Positions 31,416-35,481 of a stretch of DNA of 35,481 bases are shown piece by piece. The stretch comes from DASZXJ01 sp035545895. Lineage in GTDB: Bacteria; Planctomycetota; Phycisphaerae; Tepidisphaerales; Tepidisphaeraceae. The stretch lies in NCBI GenBank assembly GCA_035545895.1, contig DASZXJ010000146.1, forward strand, positions 1-35,481, given 5' to 3'. Both the position numbers and the translations under genes were made by a program. The notes under the pieces were generated by a model that was not told the DNA's origin, ran no database searches, and was given only the letters and a program-made list of their open reading frames with translations. Within the stretch, counting starts at the first letter, position 1. Each line of letters starts with the position of its first letter.

Positions 31416-33194
31416 ATGCCTCTTTCACTCCGCGCCGCAGAGCGCTTCAGTGCAGGCGGACCGCGCCATCAATTTGCACTGGAATCCGTCGAATCGCGCC
31501 GGCTTTTATCCGCTGTTTATCCCACCGTGTATGAACAATACATGGTCGAGCTTTACAATCGCGCCCGCGCCAACCCCGCCGCCGCGCTTGCGCCGTACGG
31601 CATCGATGTCAATGAAGGACTCGCCGCCGGGACCCTTTCTACCGCTCCCAAGCAGCCGCTGGCGATCAATCCGAATCTGACCGACGCGGCGCGCAGCTAC
31701 GCCCAGTGGGTCATCGACGCTGATGCGCAGTTAAGTCATATTGGTCCTGACGGCACGTATTGGGTGTCCCGCATGGTCAATGCGGGTTACGTGCTGAACA
31801 CGCCATCAGGCACGGGCGAAAATGCCGGCTTGACCTATGCGGGATGGATCAACGATTACACAACCGCGATTTCCAATCAGTTCGCCGACTTTCTCACCGA
31901 TCTCAGTCTGTACGATCGCTATCACCGCGTGAACATCATGAACGCGAGCTACAAGGAAGTCGGTTCGGGCCTTGGAATCGGTCCATATTTTGGCGCAACG
32001 GGCATGACCACGATCCAGGACTTTGCATATTCCGGGACGGGCAGCTTTCTCACCGGCGTGGCGTATGCTGATTCAAGCGGCGACAATTTTTATACGCCCG
32101 GAGAACAACTCGGCGGAATCAACATCACGGCGCTGAGCTACAGCGACGGCACGCAATATACCACCACAACCTGGTCTTCCGGAGGATATTCACTGCCGCT
32201 TCCCAACGGCTCATACAGCGTGTGGGCTTCGGGGCCCGGCCTCAATGGATGGGTGCGCTACGACAACGTCACCATCAACGGCGAAAATGTGAAACGCGAC
32301 TTCAGGCCTGACTTGATTCGTCCCGGCGACTTGGGCCCGCCAACTTTTGCGATGCTGAGCGGCGGCATCCTCGCGATCGACGGCACGGCCAACGACGATT
32401 CGATCTCGGTCAGCATTTCAGATCGCGCTTATGTCTCGCTCAATGGCGCGACGCTCAATTTCGATCCGGCTCTGGTCAGCCAAATCGTCATATCGGGCAG
32501 CGATGGAAATGATTACATCAATACATCCCAAGCAGGAACCATTCCCGAAACAATCTATGGCGATGCCGGAAATGACACGCTGATCGGCGGAGCCGGAAGT
32601 GACTTAATCTATGGCTATCTGGGCAATGATCGGATTTATGGCGGCTCGGGCAACGACGTGCTCTTCGGCGAAAAAGGCAACGATTCGCTCTTCGGCCAGG
32701 ATGGTAACGATATTCTGGATGGCGATACCGGCGCGGACCTGATGATGGGCGGGCTGGGTAATGATACGGCCGACTATTCCAGCCGCTCCGGCAATCTCAA
32801 TATCACGCTGGGCGATCGTTTCGGCGCCGCCAACGACGGCGAAGCCGGCGAAAACGACAACGTCCTGGATGACGTCGAAACCGTTCTCGGCGGCGCGGGC
32901 AACGACATCCTCGCCGGCTCGCCCTCCAATAACTATATCTACGGCGGCGCCGGCAATGACACCATCACCGGCGGAACAGGCAATGATTCCATTTTCGGCG
33001 CCGACGGCAACGACTGCATGTATGGCGACGAGGGCAGCGACTTCCTCAACGGCGGAGCCGGCATCGACGAAGCTCACTACGATTCGCTCGACCTGCTTGC
33101 CAATTGCGAAGGTTGGTTCCCCATGATTCCCGGCCAACTGATTATCCGCGCCACCGCCGGCAGACAGGCATTCAGACCCATCGCCGTGCTGTAG
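31416..33194 (+). CDS. LEPR-XLL CAP-domain protein with RTX calcium-binding repeats
   Basis: The 592-residue exported protein starts with a basic stretch and ALESVESRRLLSA (LEPR-XLL). Residues ~38-215 are a CAP/SCP domain: VYEQYMVELYNRARANPAAAL, then AARSYAQWVIDADAQLSHIGPDG with the His, and TGENAGLTYAGW with the Glu of the CAP site. A small beta-sandwich of SdrD-B type follows (about 210-300). From about 380 to 551 run RTX nonapeptides (GDAGNDTLIGGAGSDLIYG and further GGxGxDxI units), interrupted once (NTADYSS to VETVLGG). They would fold as a beta-roll on binding calcium outside the cell. TGGAGGG before the ATG sets the start. Confidence 0.9.
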   Translation: MPLSLRAAERFSAGGPRHQFALESVESRRLLSAVYPTVYEQYMVELYNRARANPAAALAPYGIDVNEGLAAGTLSTAPKQPLAINPNLTDAARSYAQWVIDADAQLSHIGPDGTYWVSRMVNAGYVLNTPSGTGENAGLTYAGWINDYTTAISNQFADFLTDLSLYDRYHRVNIMNASYKEVGSGLGIGPYFGATGMTTIQDFAYSGTGSFLTGVAYADSSGDNFYTPGEQLGGINITALSYSDGTQYTTTTWSSGGYSLPLPNGSYSVWASGPGLNGWVRYDNVTINGENVKRDFRPDLIRPGDLGPPTFAMLSGGILAIDGTANDDSISVSISDRAYVSLNGATLNFDPALVSQIVISGSDGNDYINTSQAGTIPETIYGDAGNDTLIGGAGSDLIYGYLGNDRIYGGSGNDVLFGEKGNDSLFGQDGNDILDGDTGADLMMGGLGNDTADYSSRSGNLNITLGDRFGAANDGEAGENDNVLDDVETVLGGAGNDILAGSPSNNYIYGGAGNDTITGGTGNDSIFGADGNDCMYGDEGSDFLNGGAGIDEAHYDSLDLLANCEGWFPMIPGQLIIRATAGRQAFRPIAVL

Positions 33195-33506
33195 CCGCCC
33201 CAAAATAATGATGACATTGTCGGACCATCAAACGTTGAAATGTGTTGCCTGGTGCAAAATGCCTTCCCCCCTCTGATCGGTCAAAACGATGCTTTCGTGC
33301 ATGGGCAATTAGCCTCACGCGAGATCTTGCCCAGGTCTTTGCGTTGACGATTATCGACTGGGCATTAATCCCCATTCATTGCTTCGCCTGACGACTCGAT
33401 ATCGAAGCTGGATAACAGTTAAGACGCAATTGTTGTCCTTTTGAGGCTTGAGCTGGAACGCGCGACCGGTCCGGGGGCAGGCGAAGATCGATGGGAGCGA
33501 CATTTC
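33195..33506. other. Gene-free stretch upstream of FIST gene
   Basis: No supportable gene lies here. A TTGACG hexamer at 33344-33349 could be a -35 box for the FIST gene, but no good -10 box is found at normal spacing. No terminator hairpin with a T run follows the CAP/RTX gene. Frames that run through this region have no start with a ribosome binding site. Confidence 0.4.
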
Positions 33507-34649
33507 ATGAAGATTCGGCAGCACATATGGGTGCAAGGCAAAGGTTTTATTGAAACACCCGTTCGGGAAGGACAAGACGAAGCCCAGTTGGTGTTGGTAT
33601 TCGGTTCTCGCGAACTATTTGAAGAACCTGCGCCAATGGAAGAGATTCGCTCGCTATATCCGGATGCGCAGATCATCGGCTGCTCAACCGCGGGCGAAAT
33701 CTGTGGCACCCAGGTGTGGGAAAACACGCTGGTCGTTACCGCCATATCTTTTGCACATACCACACTGAGCACGGCCGAAACCTGTCTCGGCGAAACCACC
33801 GGCAGTTTCGCCGCAGGCCAGCGCCTGGGCGCGACATTGCCGGCCGATGGCTTGTCGCATGTGCTCGTGTTGTCGGATGGATTGCATGTGAATGGAAGCG
33901 AACTGGTCAAGGGATTGGCTGGGGCATTGCCACCAGCGGTTGCCATCACTGGCGGGTTGTCCGGCGATGCGGATCGCTTCAAAAAAACGCTCGTCTGGTT
34001 CGATCACACCGCTCGTGAAAACCGGGTGGTCGCCATCGGCCTTTACAGCAAGCACCTTCGAGTGGGCTATGGTTCACTTGGAGGTTGGGATCCGTTCGGT
34101 CCGGAACGGATCATCACTCGTTCGCGCGGAAATATCCTGTACGAACTCGACGGCGAATCGGCGCTGGCGCTGTACAAGCGATATCTTGGCGAACACGCAA
34201 CCAGCCTGCCCTCCAGCGGCCTGCTGTTTCCGCTGAGCCTGCGCGACAATTCATCGCAGACCGCCGTGGTTCGAACCATTCTTGCGGTGAATGAAGCCGA
34301 CCAAAGCATGACGTTTGCGGGAGACATGCCCCAGGGCATGAAAGCGCGACTGATGCGCGCCAATCTCGACCGCCTGGTGGATGGCGCGACCGGCGCAGCC
34401 TCGACTTGTCGCGGCGCATTGCAAAGTCGCGATGCCGAACTGGCGATTCTCATCAGCTGCGTCGGCCGGAAACTCATTCTCAAACAGCGCACCGAGGAAG
34501 AGGTGGAAGGCGTCCACACCATCCTCGGCCCCGGCGCGGCGATGACCGGGTTCTATTCCTATGGCGAGATCTCTCCGTTCACGCCCGCGGCGCGATGCGA
34601 ACTGCACAATCAAACGATGACCATCACCGTGTTTTCGGAGGCGACGTAG
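33507..34649 (+). CDS. FIST-domain signal-sensing protein
   Basis: The ATG at 33507, after a GGGAG box, gives 380 residues. The N-terminal FIST domain is seen in LVLVFGSRELFEEP, QIIGCSTAGEICGT, LVVTAISFAHTTLSTA and the VAITGGLSGDADRFKKTLVW segment with its GG(L/D)SGD mark. The C-terminal FIST_C domain follows (ILYELDGESALALYKRYLGEHA to FYSYGEISPF, with GFYSYGEI at the end). FIST proteins are thought to bind small ligands such as amino acids and pass the signal to partner kinases or cyclases. No membrane helix is present, so it acts in the cytoplasm. A histidine kinase gene begins one base after its stop codon. Confidence 0.9.
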   Translation: MKIRQHIWVQGKGFIETPVREGQDEAQLVLVFGSRELFEEPAPMEEIRSLYPDAQIIGCSTAGEICGTQVWENTLVVTAISFAHTTLSTAETCLGETTGSFAAGQRLGATLPADGLSHVLVLSDGLHVNGSELVKGLAGALPPAVAITGGLSGDADRFKKTLVWFDHTARENRVVAIGLYSKHLRVGYGSLGGWDPFGPERIITRSRGNILYELDGESALALYKRYLGEHATSLPSSGLLFPLSLRDNSSQTAVVRTILAVNEADQSMTFAGDMPQGMKARLMRANLDRLVDGATGAASTCRGALQSRDAELAILISCVGRKLILKQRTEEEVEGVHTILGPGAAMTGFYSYGEISPFTPAARCELHNQTMTITVFSEAT

Positions 34650-34650
34650 C

Positions 34651-35481
34651 ATGCATCCATTGCTGGCCCGACAACTCAAGCGACTGGTCGGCGAGCAAAT
34701 GCTCGACCCCGCCGCCATTCCCTCCCCGTGGAAGGAACTGGTCGCCGCCGTCGATAGCGCCTATATCGCCGGCGACGCGGATCGCGCGTTGATCGAGCGG
34801 TCCATGGAAATCGCTTCCGAGGAACTGTTCCAGCGCAATCGCGAACTCGTCGTGAACAATGCCGCTCTGGAAGCGGCCAAGATCGAGCAGCGCAAAGCCC
34901 ACGATGAACTCGAATTTCGAGTTGCCCAGCGCACCGCACAACTTCGCGCCGCGATGGAACAGGCCGAAGCTGCGAACCAGTCCAAGAGCGCATTTCTGGC
35001 CAACATGAGCCACGAAATTCGCACGCCCATGTCCGCCATCCTCGGATATGCCGACATGCTCCTTGCCGAGGATCGCTCGCGGCAACAGCAGATCGACTGC
35101 ATCCAGACCATCCGCCGGCAAGGCGAACATCTTCTGGCAATCCTGAACGACATTCTGGACCTCTCGAAGATCGAAGCCGGTAAGCTGCTCGTCGAAACCG
35201 TCAATTGCGATCCCTGCCGGATTGTCGCCGATGCGCTTTCGCTGATGCGCGTCCGCGCCTTGGAAAAGCAACTGACCTGCGAAGCGCTTTATGTCGGGCA
35301 GATTCCCAAATCGATCCGCACCGATCCCACGCGACTGAGGCAAATTCTGATCAACCTGCTGGGCAACGCGATCAAGTTTACGAAAAGCGGTGAGGTGCGG
35401 CTCATCGTCAGTTTCGACGTGGAAGCTCCCAAAACCGCGCCGCGCATCAAATTCGAAATCCAGGATAGCGGCATCGGCATG
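34651..35481 (+). CDS. Sensor histidine kinase, partial (cut by window end)
   Basis: An open frame of 277 codons runs to the window edge. The ATG at 34651 follows GGAGG by nine bases. After an N-terminal helical segment (about 1-60) and a coiled coil (about 65-108), the HisKA domain has SHEIRTPMSAILGYADMLL with the phospho-acceptor His121. The ATPase domain begins with the N box (TRLRQILINLLGNAIKFTKSG) and the G1 box DSGIGM at the edge. No membrane helix or other sensor domain is seen, so it should be driven by the FIST protein encoded one base upstream. Whether it carries a receiver domain cannot be known, since the C-terminus is missing. Confidence 0.93.
   Translation, partial: MHPLLARQLKRLVGEQMLDPAAIPSPWKELVAAVDSAYIAGDADRALIERSMEIASEELFQRNRELVVNNAALEAAKIEQRKAHDELEFRVAQRTAQLRAAMEQAEAANQSKSAFLANMSHEIRTPMSAILGYADMLLAEDRSRQQQIDCIQTIRRQGEHLLAILNDILDLSKIEAGKLLVETVNCDPCRIVADALSLMRVRALEKQLTCEALYVGQIPKSIRTDPTRLRQILINLLGNAIKFTKSGEVRLIVSFDVEAPKTAPRIKFEIQDSGIGM

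Noticed and set aside
1..35481. CRISPR array, tRNA or rRNA genes, transposase, phage genes
   Set aside because: I looked for regularly spaced direct repeats, cloverleaf sequences and the matching protein families and found none.

Overview
The window looks like chromosomal DNA from a Planctomycetota bacterium, most likely of the class Phycisphaerae. Three secreted proteins start with the planctomycete-type LEPR-XLL motif (LEQRQML, LESRELL, VESRRLL). Intergenic gaps carry several unrelated palindromic repeats. The housekeeping genes (waaA, nadD, gatCA, rpmB, ilvN) are those of a diderm, Kdo-making bacterium. The lineage call is inference; no rRNA or tRNA gene was seen.

Layout. 1-2.5 kb: three unrecognised membrane or secreted proteins. 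2.5-7 kb, mostly minus strand: a GNAT acetyltransferase; a membrane-anchored coiled-coil protein followed by a 53-residue membrane protein; and an overlapping pair made of a DUF4105/Lnb-like membrane protein and a HEAT-repeat lipoprotein. 7-13.3 kb: two alpha/beta hydrolases, a MauE/DoxX-like membrane protein translationally coupled to a Gfo/Idh/MocA oxidoreductase, a one-HKD phospholipase D-like protein, a secreted beta-helix protein and an orphan acetolactate synthase small subunit. 13.4-18 kb: an atypical sigma-70 family factor with a good terminator, the nadD-waaA pair, a Nudix hydrolase, a small lipoprotein and a DUF3309 protein. 18-21 kb: a class V aminotransferase, a GntR-type regulator and rpmB. 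21-25.7 kb: one 1583-residue surface protein. 25.9-29.8 kb: gatC-gatA, then nrfH-nrfA for respiratory nitrite ammonification. 29.8-33.2 kb: a LEPR-XLL lipase-like protein and a LEPR-XLL CAP/RTX protein with a structured leader. 33.5 kb to the end: a FIST-domain sensor and a histidine kinase cut by the window edge.

How the genes work together. Four tight pairs suggest joint function: DUF4105/Lnb-like plus lipoprotein, MauE-like plus oxidoreductase, nrfH plus nrfA, and FIST plus kinase. Together the surface proteins, lipoproteins and LEPR-XLL proteins show heavy investment in the cell envelope. No CRISPR array, prophage, transposase or recognisable defence island was seen. The items that most merit follow-up are the Lnb-like/lipoprotein pair, the sigma factor with an altered region 2.3, the coiled-coil/small-protein unit, the palindrome over the giant surface-protein promoter, and the leader hairpins of the CAP/RTX gene.
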